Shown piece after piece: positions 26,727-35,286 of a DNA stretch of 64,000 bases. The position numbers and the translations under genes were made by a program. Each line of letters opens with the position of its first letter. Positions within the stretch are counted from its first letter, which is position 1. The notes beneath the pieces were generated by a model. The model saw only the letters and a program-made list of their open reading frames with translations. It was not told the origin of the DNA and made no database searches. The DNA comes from Lentisphaeraceae bacterium. Lineage in GTDB: Bacteria; Verrucomicrobiota; Lentisphaeria; Lentisphaerales; Lentisphaeraceae. The stretch is taken from contig JAJPOQ010000048.1 in assembly GCA_021232515.1 (NCBI GenBank), positions 1-64,000 on the forward strand, written 5' to 3'.

Positions 26727-27551
26727 TTACTCTACGGGGTTAGAACTCGTTTTAACCCCTTCTTCTGGGACTTCTACTTTTGCAGTCCAAACTATGGCAT
26801 TTAGAACCAACTTCAAAAAGTCTTTATTGTTCCAATTCTTATGAAAGTGAGCTCCAGTTGTAGCAAAGGCTCTACCACCATCTTTTCTTTCATATGCCCA
26901 AGCGACATGCTGCATCTCTTTCTTCTCTAAAACTGACTTTCTGACATGTGGATTGTTTGAGTGAGGTCCATCTTTTCTTTTCAAAGTTGAAGCCGGTGGC
27001 AGTGCACTTAAAATTGGAATCACTCCTTTAGGCTGAAAACGCATATGGTAGTACCACTCATCCTTTTGAGAGAATGGCTTTACTCCTCTTGTTATGGGAT
27101 GCTTTGGCAAACTTTTAAACTCTGCCAACCAATGTGGATTAACTGACCAATCAGTCTCAAAGTAACCTCCCATCCACTTCAACATATAGTTACCAGCCTT
27201 GCCTTTGGGAATCTCAACTGCGAAATGGATATTTACTAAACCGACACCTTGACTCATAAGTTTATCAAACTTTTCAAGCTGAGGTAGTAGAACGTGTCTC
27301 TTGGCTCCATCACATAATATGATAACGGAAGAAACGTCTTTAAAAGCTTGCTGACTACTCGGCCACATATGGTAAGTTTCTGCTTTTACATCTAAACCAG
27401 ATTGGTTTATCTGCTTGGCTAAAAGTTCAGCACCTAGAGTCCAGTTATGAGCATGCGGCCCATGACTGTCTTTACCTGCCACAATCATAACCTTTTTAGT
27501 GTCAGCCTGAGTCAGTAAACTAATAAAAAAAACTAGCAGCAAGTATTTCAT
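26727..27551 (-). CDS. Secreted ThuA-domain (trehalose utilization-like) protein
   Basis: Signal peptide MKYLLLVFFISLLTQA, then a ThuA fold: KVMIVAGKDSHGPHAHNWTL, AETYHMWPSS, VSSVIILCDGAKRHVL, VGLVNIHFAVEIPKGKAG, WMGGYFETDWSVNPHW, DEWYYHMRF, and RAFATTGAHFHKNW. Members bind sugars or act in catabolism of unusual glycosides; the exact role is unknown. Its stop lies one base after the cobO stop on the opposite strand. Start taken as ATG 27551, because the earlier Met-rich ATGs upstream do not add to the signal. Confidence 0.85.
   Translation of the reverse strand: MKYLLLVFFISLLTQADTKKVMIVAGKDSHGPHAHNWTLGAELLAKQINQSGLDVKAETYHMWPSSQQAFKDVSSVIILCDGAKRHVLLPQLEKFDKLMSQGVGLVNIHFAVEIPKGKAGNYMLKWMGGYFETDWSVNPHWLAEFKSLPKHPITRGVKPFSQKDEWYYHMRFQPKGVIPILSALPPASTLKRKDGPHSNNPHVRKSVLEKKEMQHVAWAYERKDGGRAFATTGAHFHKNWNNKDFLKLVLNAIVWTAKVEVPEEGVKTSSNPVE
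26736..26759 (+). terminator. Hairpin after cobO, embedded in the ThuA 3' coding end
   Basis: GGGGTTA and TAACCCC pair around a 10-base loop 10 bases past the cobO stop, followed by TTCTTCT. It may serve cobO despite overlapping the convergent gene's last codons. Confidence 0.4.
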
Positions 27552-27751
27552 ACACATCATCCACAATTATTTGTCTATATATTCGAACAACTCACTCAAA
27601 TCTCGCAAACGAAGTCTCTTTTTACGACAATTATCTCGACAGCGGGCTCAAAAACTCTAAAAAGAAAATATTCCAAAGCACAACAAATCATTTCAGAGAA
27701 TTGTGCACCAATCTTGCGAAACCTATTTGGAAGACTAAAAAAGGTTTAAAT

Positions 27752-28567
27752 ATGGCTAAAGTTTTATTTGTAGATGACCAGGCAAATATCTTGAAAGCTT
27801 TATACCGGACTGTTGAAGATGAAGATTTTGAAATCTTTACTGCAGAATCCGGTGACGAAGGGTTAAAGTTGGTTAAAGAACATGACTTCGACGTAATTTT
27901 CAGTGATATCCGTATGCCGGCAATGGATGGTATAGAGTTTCTTTCTCGATCCCGAGAAATAAGCCCAAACAGCGTTCGCATAGTTCTCTCTGCTTTTGCA
28001 GATAGAGAGCAAGTTTTAGACGCTGTAAATAAAAGTTTTATTTGGAGTTACCAAGTAAAACCATGGGATGACGATGCTTTAATCCTAACCCTAAGAAACG
28101 CAAAATCATTTTTCGATAAACAATTAGAGAATTCCTGTTTATCCGAAGAACTTCAAAAGAGTTATGAGCAACTAAGTGCCTATAACGACGAACTCGAGAT
28201 TCGCGTCTGGGAACGTACCAAAGAACTGACAATGAGAGAAAAATCTCTACGATTACTTCTCGAAAAGAAAGATCTCAATATCGTTAAAAAAGCTATTGAG
28301 AAAGACATCATCACTTTAACTAAAGCTGAAGAAGCATTGATAAGCCACGAGGTTATCGAAGAAGAAGGCTTTAAGTCAATTCAAATGTGGCGCCAAAATC
28401 AGTGCCAAGGTTACATCGGCCTTAAAGGTGCAAAAGAAGATGTCATGGATCGAATCGAAGGCTATATGCCTATCGTCGAAATTTTTATTTCTATGTGGAA
28501 GGTTATGCAAAAGAAAGACTCTATCCTCGGAAGCATAGACGACTTACTGGAATCACTGGAAGATTAG
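27752..28567 (+). CDS. Response regulator with coiled-coil, unknown output domain
   Basis: Receiver domain at the N-terminus: KVLFVDDQANILKALYRT, phospho-Asp in VIFSDIRMPAMDGIEF, switch residue in RIVLSAFAD, and conserved Lys in VKPWDD. A coiled coil (LQKSYEQLSAYNDELEIRVW...) and a C-terminal helical region (ALISHEVIEEEGFKS, RIEGYMPIVEIFISMWK) follow, with no recognisable DNA-binding or enzymatic domain. First gene of a four-gene operon with FapA and two kinases; only a base separates it from the next gene. ATG 27752 is taken because the receiver starts there. Confidence 0.88.
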   Translation: MAKVLFVDDQANILKALYRTVEDEDFEIFTAESGDEGLKLVKEHDFDVIFSDIRMPAMDGIEFLSRSREISPNSVRIVLSAFADREQVLDAVNKSFIWSYQVKPWDDDALILTLRNAKSFFDKQLENSCLSEELQKSYEQLSAYNDELEIRVWERTKELTMREKSLRLLLEKKDLNIVKKAIEKDIITLTKAEEALISHEVIEEEGFKSIQMWRQNQCQGYIGLKGAKEDVMDRIEGYMPIVEIFISMWKVMQKKDSILGSIDDLLESLED

Positions 28568-28568
28568 T

Positions 28569-29780
28569 TTGAGCACTGAAAAGAAATATAGCGTAAGGTT
28601 CACTGACGACAAAACGCATGAACGTCTTAAGAGTTTTATGAATAACTCTGAGAAGACGCATATTAGTGCATATTTAGAATCAAGTAAGACACAAAGAATC
28701 GCGACTATCACTTTCGAAAGAACTGAAGAAGAACTCCTAGCAATTAAAGAAATGAATGAATCTACTCCAGAAAAAGTTCTCGAACATTTTTATAAAAAAA
28801 TCTTTACCATCAATGATGGCATCGTATTAAAAATAATAGATGCCACAACTTGTGAATACATCTCAACAGAACCTGGTTTACTTCACCTAACACCGACATC
28901 GATTTCTCACCTAGGTATCTCTCCAACCATCCAAGAAGATATAGGCAATGTTACCGGTCCTATCGTTTATAGTGGAAATGTTACCTGTGCGAATCACGTT
29001 TTAAACGGTGGTCAACTCACCATAGATGGCGATCTCAAAGTCCTCAAAAAAGTTGAAGATCACGTTAAAATCAGCTGCAAGGGAAAGCTCCACATAGAAT
29101 GGGGTGCTAGTGGTCAACATAGTTTTCTTTACTCACAACAAGAGTGTCACATCGGTTATCTCGAAAAAAGCGTTTTAGTTTGTGACGGAAACGTTGAGAT
29201 AAATGCCCACACTTTCATGGCTAAAGTCTTTTGTCGTGGCGACCTTAAAGTCCACGGAAATGGTGTTTCCTCTAAAACTCGAGGTGCTGTTGTTGGTGGA
29301 GTTTTAAATGGCTTAAATTCCATCCAACTGAAGTCTGTCGGCGCTGAAGGGTGCACCACTAAACTCATAGCCGGCATAGACTTACGAATTCAAAAACAAG
29401 TAAATGAAGCAAACACACTCCATGCAGAAATGGAAAGAGCTATACTCATCTCACAACAAGAGATTGAGGTATTCTTATCCGCTGCTGGCAAAGCTGAGAA
29501 CCTTGGTAAAATGAATGCAGGAGCAAAAGAAAAAGTAAGAAATAAACTGCTTGCTCTTAAGAAAGAACAAAAAGCTTTAATGGTTCTCGAAGGGAAAATC
29601 AACAAACTTAAAAATATGTTGATTTCAAAAGATCTTAAAAATACCTTCATTAGTTTCAATGACTTTATGGATCCAGTTGTGCATCTTCAAATAAGTGAGG
29701 TTGAAGAGACATACAAAGAGAAAATCCCCGGGATGAGCCGCTTTAAATTTGTCGATGGAAAAATTAAACGAGTTCTTTAA
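28569..29780 (+). CDS. FapA/DUF342-family polymerising right-handed beta-helix protein
   Basis: A 403-residue DUF342/FapA protein. The N-terminal part is an alpha-beta region. The middle (about 145-290) is a right-handed beta-helix-like repeat: VTGPIVYSGNVTCANHVLNG, GQLTIDGDLKVLKKVED, CKGKLHIEWGAS, KVFCRGDLKVHGNG, and the GAVVGG turn. A coiled coil (about 295-375) and a short C-terminal segment follow. FapA of Vibrio binds EIIA-Glc and polymerises; here it stands in a kinase operon. Start is TTG 28569 because it abuts the preceding stop with a GGAAGA nearby. It overlaps the next gene by one base. Confidence 0.82.
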   Translation: MSTEKKYSVRFTDDKTHERLKSFMNNSEKTHISAYLESSKTQRIATITFERTEEELLAIKEMNESTPEKVLEHFYKKIFTINDGIVLKIIDATTCEYISTEPGLLHLTPTSISHLGISPTIQEDIGNVTGPIVYSGNVTCANHVLNGGQLTIDGDLKVLKKVEDHVKISCKGKLHIEWGASGQHSFLYSQQECHIGYLEKSVLVCDGNVEINAHTFMAKVFCRGDLKVHGNGVSSKTRGAVVGGVLNGLNSIQLKSVGAEGCTTKLIAGIDLRIQKQVNEANTLHAEMERAILISQQEIEVFLSAAGKAENLGKMNAGAKEKVRNKLLALKKEQKALMVLEGKINKLKNMLISKDLKNTFISFNDFMDPVVHLQISEVEETYKEKIPGMSRFKFVDGKIKRVL

Positions 29781-30490
29781 TGAATCCAAATACTGAACAA
29801 AATAATAAGTTAGAACTACTAGGGCAGATGACAGGGGCAATCTTACACGATCTAAAATCTCCTCTCGCCTATATAGTTAGTAATAACAACCACCTAGAAA
29901 AGAAACTGCGAAAGCTAGATGACGAAAAGCTTCAAAACCAACTCCTTGAAGTTATTGATGAAAACAAAGTTGGCCTCAAACAAATAAAAGAAATACTTAA
30001 TAATATAGGCAGCCTCCTCAAAAACGATCAAGATATGAAACCTTGCTTTTTAGGTGCCATAGTCGAAACATCCTTAAATATAATTAAGCCTCAAGCAAAT
30101 CAAAAAGATGTAAAACTGGATTATAACTTCTCTACCCAAGACGATTGTATAATGGGAGTTGCGTCGCAAATCAGCCAAGTTATCATTAACATTTTGATAA
30201 ATGCCATAGAAGCTTACAGCGAGGGTTCTGCCGAAAGGTTAATAAAGGTAAACCTATCACAAAATAATGATAAGCTTAGTCTTTCAATCAAAGATAACGC
30301 TGCCGGAATTTCACCAGAAAAAATTTCCAAAATATTCGATTGGTACGAAACATCAAAAGAAACTGGTACGGGTCAAGGCTTAGCCATCTCTAAAGAAATA
30401 GTAACTCGCCACAATGCTCAGATCTCATGTACAAGCACTCTTGGTGAAGGTACTGAATTTCAAATAGACTTTCAGGTTGATTCAAAATGA
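29780..30490 (+). CDS. Soluble sensor histidine kinase
   Basis: A compact 236-residue kinase without membrane or PAS segments: H-box LLGQMTGAILHDLKSPLAYI (phospho-His in LHDLKSP), then the ATPase domain with N-box NILINAIEAY, G1 DNAAGIS and G2 TGTGQGLAISKEIV. The input is likely through protein contact, for example with the FapA-like protein. Start ATG overlaps the FapA stop (TAATG) by one base, and its stop overlaps the next gene by 4 bp. Phosphotransfer partners would be the receivers of the first and fourth genes. Confidence 0.92.
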   Translation: MNPNTEQNNKLELLGQMTGAILHDLKSPLAYIVSNNNHLEKKLRKLDDEKLQNQLLEVIDENKVGLKQIKEILNNIGSLLKNDQDMKPCFLGAIVETSLNIIKPQANQKDVKLDYNFSTQDDCIMGVASQISQVIINILINAIEAYSEGSAERLIKVNLSQNNDKLSLSIKDNAAGISPEKISKIFDWYETSKETGTGQGLAISKEIVTRHNAQISCTSTLGEGTEFQIDFQVDSK

Positions 30491-31656
30491 ATTCTATCCT
30501 ACTCATAGATGATCAAAGCTCTGTCAGGAAACTACTTAAAAAAATTCTTGAAAGACACGATTATAAAGTCCATGAGGCTGCATGCTCTGAGGAAGGTCTA
30601 AAGCAAATAGATGAACAGCAAATAGATCTGATCATTTTAGATGTCATGCTGGAAAATGAAATAGGTTACCAAGTTTGTAAAAATTTTAAGAAAAACGAAA
30701 ATATCAGCCACATCCCAATCATATTCCTAACGGCAAGTGAAGAGTCTACTGCTATGAAAGAAGCATACGAAGCGGGTGGTGTAGACTTTATCTTGAAACC
30801 TGTAGACAGTGGCTCCCTACTCATGCGAGTCAAAAGTCACTTTGCTCAAATCGATGCACGAAGAAAGTTGCAAACGCAACACGAAGAGCTGAAATCGTAC
30901 CAAGCTATACTTCTTCAAGAAGAGAAAACCGCAGCAGTCTCAAAGATGGTAGGAGGACTCTCACATGAACTAAATAATCCTCTAGCCTGTATAAAAAGTA
31001 ATTTCAACGGTTTAAGTAAGTACCTCAATCGCATATCTGAAGCAGTTGCGGCAATTCCAGAAGAGTTTGAAGACTTTCACAAAACCTGTAAGAAAAATCT
31101 AAAAAATTGTCTCGATATCGTCGAAGAATCAAATGAAGAGTTTTTGCAGCTGAGAAGCATCACAGATCGCTTAGTCACACTCGATTTACCCGCAGACGAA
31201 GAACAAAGTTATTCTTTAAATGAAGCAATCGAGAACTCATTAACTCTTTATTCTAAAGAACTTTCATCTTGTCAGCTTTCTTTAGAAAAAGCTGACGACT
31301 TACCGGAGACTATATGTCACCCTGCAACTGTCACAGAGATAATTAGTAGTTTACTTTGCAACTCTTTATATGCCGTTAAAAATATTGATAACGCAAATAT
31401 CTGTATTTCGACTCAACACGATGATCAAAACATATATCTCTCAATTCAAGATAATGGTTGTGGCATACCAGAAAACATTCTCGCCAAAATATGGGATCCA
31501 TTTTTCACGACCAAAGATGTCGGAGAAGGTGCCGGCTTAGGTCTCTCAAGTGTTAGTCATTTGATAAAAAGTATGAATGGTTCTGTACAAGCAACAAGTA
31601 CTGTTAATGAAGGTGCCACCTTCACTATCACACTACCTTTAAATAATCCAAAATGA
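30487..31656 (+). CDS. Receiver-histidine kinase hybrid
   Basis: N-terminal receiver ([17 protein letters not shown], phospho-Asp in [25 protein letters not shown]), a linking coiled coil, H-box [16 protein letters not shown], and an ATPase domain ([43 protein letters not shown]). The receiver at the N-terminus of a kinase fits a phosphorelay, here with the preceding soluble kinase. Soluble, 389 residues. Last kinase of the operon; the next gene starts about 137 bases later behind an RNA structure. Confidence 0.92.
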   Translation: MNSILLIDDQSSVRKLLKKILERHDYKVHEAACSEEGLKQIDEQQIDLIILDVMLENEIGYQVCKNFKKNENISHIPIIFLTASEESTAMKEAYEAGGVDFILKPVDSGSLLMRVKSHFAQIDARRKLQTQHEELKSYQAILLQEEKTAAVSKMVGGLSHELNNPLACIKSNFNGLSKYLNRISEAVAAIPEEFEDFHKTCKKNLKNCLDIVEESNEEFLQLRSITDRLVTLDLPADEEQSYSLNEAIENSLTLYSKELSSCQLSLEKADDLPETICHPATVTEIISSLLCNSLYAVKNIDNANICISTQHDDQNIYLSIQDNGCGIPENILAKIWDPFFTTKDVGEGAGLGLSSVSHLIKSMNGSVQATSTVNEGATFTITLPLNNPK

Positions 31657-31708
31657 TAATTTCTCAATAATGAGAATATATATATAACACCGAAATATAC
31701 ACTAAGGC

Positions 31709-31786
31709 CCTCTACATAAGATACTTACATTGCACAAACTGAAAGCGGAAGCCTTTATGCTATAACAAAGTAAGTGTGTGTAGAGG
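31709..31786 (+). promoter_or_regulatory. Structured 5' leader sequestering the ribosome binding site
   Basis: Two helices fit on the plus strand: outer CCTCTACA (31709-31716) with TGTAGAGG (31779-31786), 8 perfect bp; and inner ATACTTAC (31721-31728) with GTAAGTGT (31770-31777), 8 bp with one G-U. A weaker apical stem (GCA/TGC and AAAG/CTTT, 31732-31760) closes the element. The SD AGAGG (31782-31786), spaced 7 nt from the ATG at 31794, lies inside the outer helix. This is the layout expected of a thermosensor, riboswitch or protein-controlled leader. A search against known families was not possible here. Confidence 0.6.
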
Positions 31787-31793
31787 TAAATAT

Positions 31794-32048
31794 ATGAAAT
31801 ACCAAATAAAGTACGGTGATGAACTTATCGTCACTACAAAAAATGAAATAGTTCATGAAGCTAAATTAATCGAAGTTTGTGACTACGGTCTCTATATAGA
31901 AATCCAAAACTTTGGTAAGCTTTCCGTTAAGTGGAGTGAGATACTGACTATCCATCAATCCACTTTAGCAAATATAAGCATCGGTGGTTTTACTCCCCGA
32001 TACAAAGTGCTAATCTGGCGAAATTCAGACTCCCAAGAAGCCAGTTGA
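31794..32048 (+). CDS. Small protein with possible Sm-like (LSm/Hfq-like) fold
   Basis: From ATG 31794 the product is 84 residues. The pattern GDELIVTTKNEIVHEAKLIE then LYIEIQNFGKLSVKWSEIL resembles the Sm1-Sm2 strand pattern of LSm proteins (hydrophobic strands with a Cys-Asp-Tyr-Gly turn between), and aligns by eye with Hfq's core ending in I-x-x-I. Characteristic Hfq residues such as KHA are not conserved (WSE here). So it may be a small SH3-like or Sm-like RNA binder (inference, not certain). Its SD is masked by a leader hairpin and it converges on the alkyltransferase gene with a strong terminator between. Confidence 0.55.
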   Translation: MKYQIKYGDELIVTTKNEIVHEAKLIEVCDYGLYIEIQNFGKLSVKWSEILTIHQSTLANISIGGFTPRYKVLIWRNSDSQEAS

Positions 32049-32055
32049 TTATATA

Positions 32056-32082
32056 AGTATCGCAGGATTTCCCTGCGATGCT
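32056..32082. terminator. Bidirectional terminator hairpin between convergent genes
   Basis: AGTATCGCAGG (32056-32066) and CCTGCGATGCT (32072-32082) give an 11-bp stem with one G-U pair and a 5-base loop. It sits just after the stops of both convergent genes. T-tracts are short on both strands. Confidence 0.7.
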
Positions 32083-32084
32083 AA

Positions 32085-32414
32085 CTACCTTTTAGCAAGA
32101 TCTATGAGTTGCTTCTCATCTGCCAAAAAACCATCTTCAAAAATCACGCCTTCTTTGCTCAAAATCTTGAGCTTATCAGTAATTTTTTCACCCGTAACCT
32201 CCCCATAAAAACCGCCGATACTGAGGTCCGTTTTTATTACCCTATGGCAAGGAACGTCTGGAGCGAAAGGGTTCTTTTTCAAAGCTTGACCAATCGCCTG
32301 AGAGGACTTGCAGTCGATAAACTTCCCAAGCAGTTTATAAGTCGTAACTCGACCTTCAGGAATCAGCTTTAAAGCTTCATAAACTTTTGCCTGAAAGTCG
32401 GTGACCTTTTTCAT
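32085..32414 (-). CDS. MGMT-family methylated-DNA alkyltransferase domain protein
   Basis: A 109-residue protein that is only the C-terminal DNA-binding/catalytic domain of O6-alkylguanine-DNA alkyltransferase: helix-turn-helix VYEALKLIPEGRVTTYKLLG and the acceptor Cys in PCHRVI. The usual N-terminal domain is absent. Alkyltransferase-like (ATL) proteins of this size often have Trp in place of the Cys; here the Cys is present, so it may still accept alkyl groups. Overlaps the 3' end of queA by 4 bp, so co-translated. Confidence 0.85.
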   Translation of the reverse strand: MKKVTDFQAKVYEALKLIPEGRVTTYKLLGKFIDCKSSQAIGQALKKNPFAPDVPCHRVIKTDLSIGGFYGEVTGEKITDKLKILSKEGVIFEDGFLADEKQLIDLAKR

Positions 32415-33439
32415 GTCAACAACATACAGTCGCCATAACTGTAAAATCTAAAATTGTTTTGAATCGCATGCTCATAAGCTTTAAACATATTTTCTCTACC
32501 TACAAAACAAGATACTAACATAAGCAAAGTAGATTTCGGCAAGTGAAAGTTTGTCAAAAGAGCATCTGCAACTTTAGGCTTATATGGAGGGTATAAGAAT
32601 ATCTCTGTGCGACCTTCTCCTGGAATCAAAAATTCATTTTCATCCCAACAACTCTCAAGGACACGAACGCAGGTAGTTCCTATGACAAAAATGCGGCCGC
32701 CATTTTCCTTAGTTTTCTTGAGGACATCTACTGTTTCTTGTGATAAAGAATAAGCTTCAGAGTGCATTTTATGCTGAGAAAAATCGTCTACAGACACAGG
32801 TAGAAAAGTTCCAGGTCCAACATGAAGAGTTAGGTAAGCTACATTTACACCCTTGGTGCTTAACTCCTCAAGTAAAGACTCGGTAAAGTGTAAGCCTGCG
32901 GTTGGTGCTGCAACTGCGCCTTCTTCTTTAGCAAAAACTGTCTGGTACCTGTCAGTATCATCTAGCTCCATCTCTCTATTCATATATGGAGGGAGTGGCA
33001 GTCTACCGCACTTATCTAGCATGGGCAGAACATGTTCAGTATCAAACTGTATCTCAAAGGTTCCATCGTCTAAGCGGCTAACGACTTCAAAAGTGTTATC
33101 AACGCCATCAACCTGAACTCGGCCTCCAGGCTTCATCCTTTTACCGGGTTTCAGCATCGCTTGCCAAAGACCAGGAGCTCTTTCTTCAATCAAAAGAGCT
33201 TCGACTTTCCCTTCAGATGGAATCCTTTTACCAAAAATTCTTGCTGGAATAACTTTCGTATCGTTTAAAACCAGTGCATCACCAGGCTGAATAACTTCTG
33301 AAAAGTGACTAAATATCTGAGGATCAAGTTCACCTGACTCCCGATCAACCATCAGCATTTTAGATTCATCTCTTTTTGCTGCAGGGTGCCTTGCCACTAA
33401 TTCTTCGGGCAAATGATAATCGTAATCAGAAATATGCAT
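32411..33439 (-). CDS. queA: S-adenosylmethionine:tRNA ribosyltransferase-isomerase QueA
   Basis: A 342-residue QueA. It starts MHISDYDYHLPEELVARHPA and contains LNDTKVIPARIFGKR, GAVAAPTAGLHFTESLLEEL, TLHVGPGTFLPVSVDD, GTTCVRVLESCWDE and LLTNFHLPKSTLLMLVSCFV, all diagnostic. It moves ribosyl from SAM to preQ1-tRNA to give epoxyqueuosine. The alkyltransferase gene downstream overlaps by 4 bp. Gene order suggests a housekeeping unit; other que genes are not in the window. Confidence 0.96.
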   Translation of the reverse strand: MHISDYDYHLPEELVARHPAAKRDESKMLMVDRESGELDPQIFSHFSEVIQPGDALVLNDTKVIPARIFGKRIPSEGKVEALLIEERAPGLWQAMLKPGKRMKPGGRVQVDGVDNTFEVVSRLDDGTFEIQFDTEHVLPMLDKCGRLPLPPYMNREMELDDTDRYQTVFAKEEGAVAAPTAGLHFTESLLEELSTKGVNVAYLTLHVGPGTFLPVSVDDFSQHKMHSEAYSLSQETVDVLKKTKENGGRIFVIGTTCVRVLESCWDENEFLIPGEGRTEIFLYPPYKPKVADALLTNFHLPKSTLLMLVSCFVGRENMFKAYEHAIQNNFRFYSYGDCMLLT

Positions 33440-33473
33440 TTATTGTGTTCCTGTAACTTTTTCAGATCCATTT

Positions 33474-33502
33474 AACTGCTCAAAAAAAACTTTCAAGCAG
33501 TT
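33474..33502 (-). terminator. Possible terminator of the upstream HtrA gene
   Basis: Arms AACTGCT (33474-33480) and AGCAGTT (33496-33502) pair around a loop with an A-run on plus (T-run on minus). It lies 10 bases after the HtrA-PDZ gene stop at 33512. T-tract placement is unusual because it is in the loop. Confidence 0.35.
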
Positions 33503-33511
33503 TTATAAATT

Positions 33512-35284
33512 CTAGTCACGTGGATCAGTTCGGCGAGCTACACTTGCGGAGAATGCTTCAAGGAAACTGCGCGAAGTCTTGCGGTCAAAACCAGTAGATG
33601 TCACCAAAGTTCCATCTGACTCAACGTCTTTACCAGTATAGTTAAAACCAAGCTTAATTAGCTTAGGAGAAAAGTCTTTATCCATAGTGATCTTACTATC
33701 TTTTAGAGACTCTGGACCATCAACTAATAACAGAGGCGTTTTGCCAATCAAACCTAAAACTGTCTTCTTCTCTACCAAGCTAGCTAAAAGTTCTGCATTT
33801 TCTTTCTTAGAAAAAGCCAATTCGCCATGAAGTAACACTCCATCCCAGTCTCCATCGGCATAAGACTCAACTGTACTTGAAACTGTGACCTTAGCACCTT
33901 GTAGCTGTAGTCTTCGCTTAAAGATAGCAAGCTCTTCCGGAGCTCCATTTGAAATGATCAAAACTTTTCTATTTTTAAGGTAATAAGAAACCTTAACTAC
34001 ATTGAAGTATTTGTCGTTTCCACGAAGTGTTGAGATAGACATAAACTTCTTTTGCTCAGTAAGAATGCCGTCTACAACATTTTGAAATGTCTCTTCGTCA
34101 GTTATTTCTTGATCGTTAATCTTCACAATCACGTCATTCGCATTTATACCTGCACGAGCAACAGCTCCATTTGACTTAACTGAAGATACTCTCATACCTT
34201 TGTCGGTAGGAAGATTGTAGATAAAGTAAGAGCCCATAGTGATTGATTGAACACCCCACCCAAGCTCAGGGTAAGAGATCTCTTTCAATTCACCTATCTG
34301 ACGGCCATATTGTGGCGCAGGTTCATCCTCTTTCAAAATACCAGAAACTGTCTTCTCTACCCACTTACCGTTTTCTTTACGAAGGATTTTAAAAACAATT
34401 TTTTCACCAACAACTTTCGTCTGCAAGTCCCAGTTCCATTCATAGTAGTCTTCCTCAGATTTACCACTTGAAGGCTTGCCATCCATCTCAATAATCACGT
34501 CGCCATTTTTCAAACCAATACTCTCTGAGTAAGAGTTGGGGATGATGTAATCGACATAAACACCTTGTGGAGTTCCAAGTACCTTAGCAAACTCTTCAGG
34601 CATAGCTTTTGAAACGAAGAAAGGAACATCTGTTCTAACAAAGCGACCAAACTTTTGGAAATGCTCTTTGAGAGTCATGGCATACTTGATTGGAATCGAA
34701 AAACCCATACCAGCTTTACCGCCGTAGGTATTCACCCCTATAACTTCTCCCTTAGCATTAAATAATGGACCACCAGAGTTACCCGGATTGATGATCGCAT
34801 CCATTTGAAAAACTTTGGTGAAAGTTCCTAAACTTGTACGAGCTGTATTTGAAATGATACCGCCAGTCAAAGTTCTCTTTTGACCAAGTGGCGCGCCAAA
34901 CGCATAACAAGTTTGACCGGTCACAACTTTATCTGAGTTACCGATCTCAACTGCGTCTAGTGGTTCAGTCGTCTCGATCTTTAACAGAGCGACATCTGGA
35001 TCCAATGAGAACCCGATAACTCTTGCCTGATACTTTTTATCATTATGCAAGATAACCGTTATACGTCGTGCTGTGTCTCGTGGATTCTCAACATCCATCA
35101 TTGAAACGACATGACCATTTGTCACAATCAAACCACTTTCATCAACTATAAATCCACTGCCTCCAGCGCGTTCATGTTGAATGGCAACAACAGACTTATC
35201 AACTTTTCTAAAAAGCTTTTCGCCATCATTTTGAGCAAATGCAACAGATGTACATAGAACGAATAAAGTAATTAAAACTCTCAT
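33512..35284 (-). CDS. HtrA-like serine protease with PDZ domains and a C-terminal DJ-1/PfpI-like domain
   Basis: Signal peptide (MRVLITLFVLCTSVAFA). The trypsin fold has His58 (TNGHVV), Asp97 (LDPDVALLKI) and Ser170 (NPGNSGGPL), so it is active. PDZ-like regions lie near residues 220-315 (KVLGTPQGVYVDYIIPNS) and 340-435 (GMRVSSVKSNGAVARAG). Residues 439-585 look like a DJ-1/PfpI domain: KVLIISNGAPEELAIF, GDWDGVLLHGE, TVLGLIGKTPLLL, SDGTLVTSTGFDRKTSRSFL. The nucleophile elbow that is normally AxCHGP reads LIGKTP, so the Cys is lost and the domain may only bind a ligand. The fusion looks unusual. Its start follows the pseudoprotease gene's stop by 2 bases. Confidence 0.82.
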   Translation of the reverse strand: MRVLITLFVLCTSVAFAQNDGEKLFRKVDKSVVAIQHERAGGSGFIVDESGLIVTNGHVVSMMDVENPRDTARRITVILHNDKKYQARVIGFSLDPDVALLKIETTEPLDAVEIGNSDKVVTGQTCYAFGAPLGQKRTLTGGIISNTARTSLGTFTKVFQMDAIINPGNSGGPLFNAKGEVIGVNTYGGKAGMGFSIPIKYAMTLKEHFQKFGRFVRTDVPFFVSKAMPEEFAKVLGTPQGVYVDYIIPNSYSESIGLKNGDVIIEMDGKPSSGKSEEDYYEWNWDLQTKVVGEKIVFKILRKENGKWVEKTVSGILKEDEPAPQYGRQIGELKEISYPELGWGVQSITMGSYFIYNLPTDKGMRVSSVKSNGAVARAGINANDVIVKINDQEITDEETFQNVVDGILTEQKKFMSISTLRGNDKYFNVVKVSYYLKNRKVLIISNGAPEELAIFKRRLQLQGAKVTVSSTVESYADGDWDGVLLHGELAFSKKENAELLASLVEKKTVLGLIGKTPLLLVDGPESLKDSKITMDKDFSPKLIKLGFNYTGKDVESDGTLVTSTGFDRKTSRSFLEAFSASVARRTDPRD

Positions 35285-35286
35285 GA

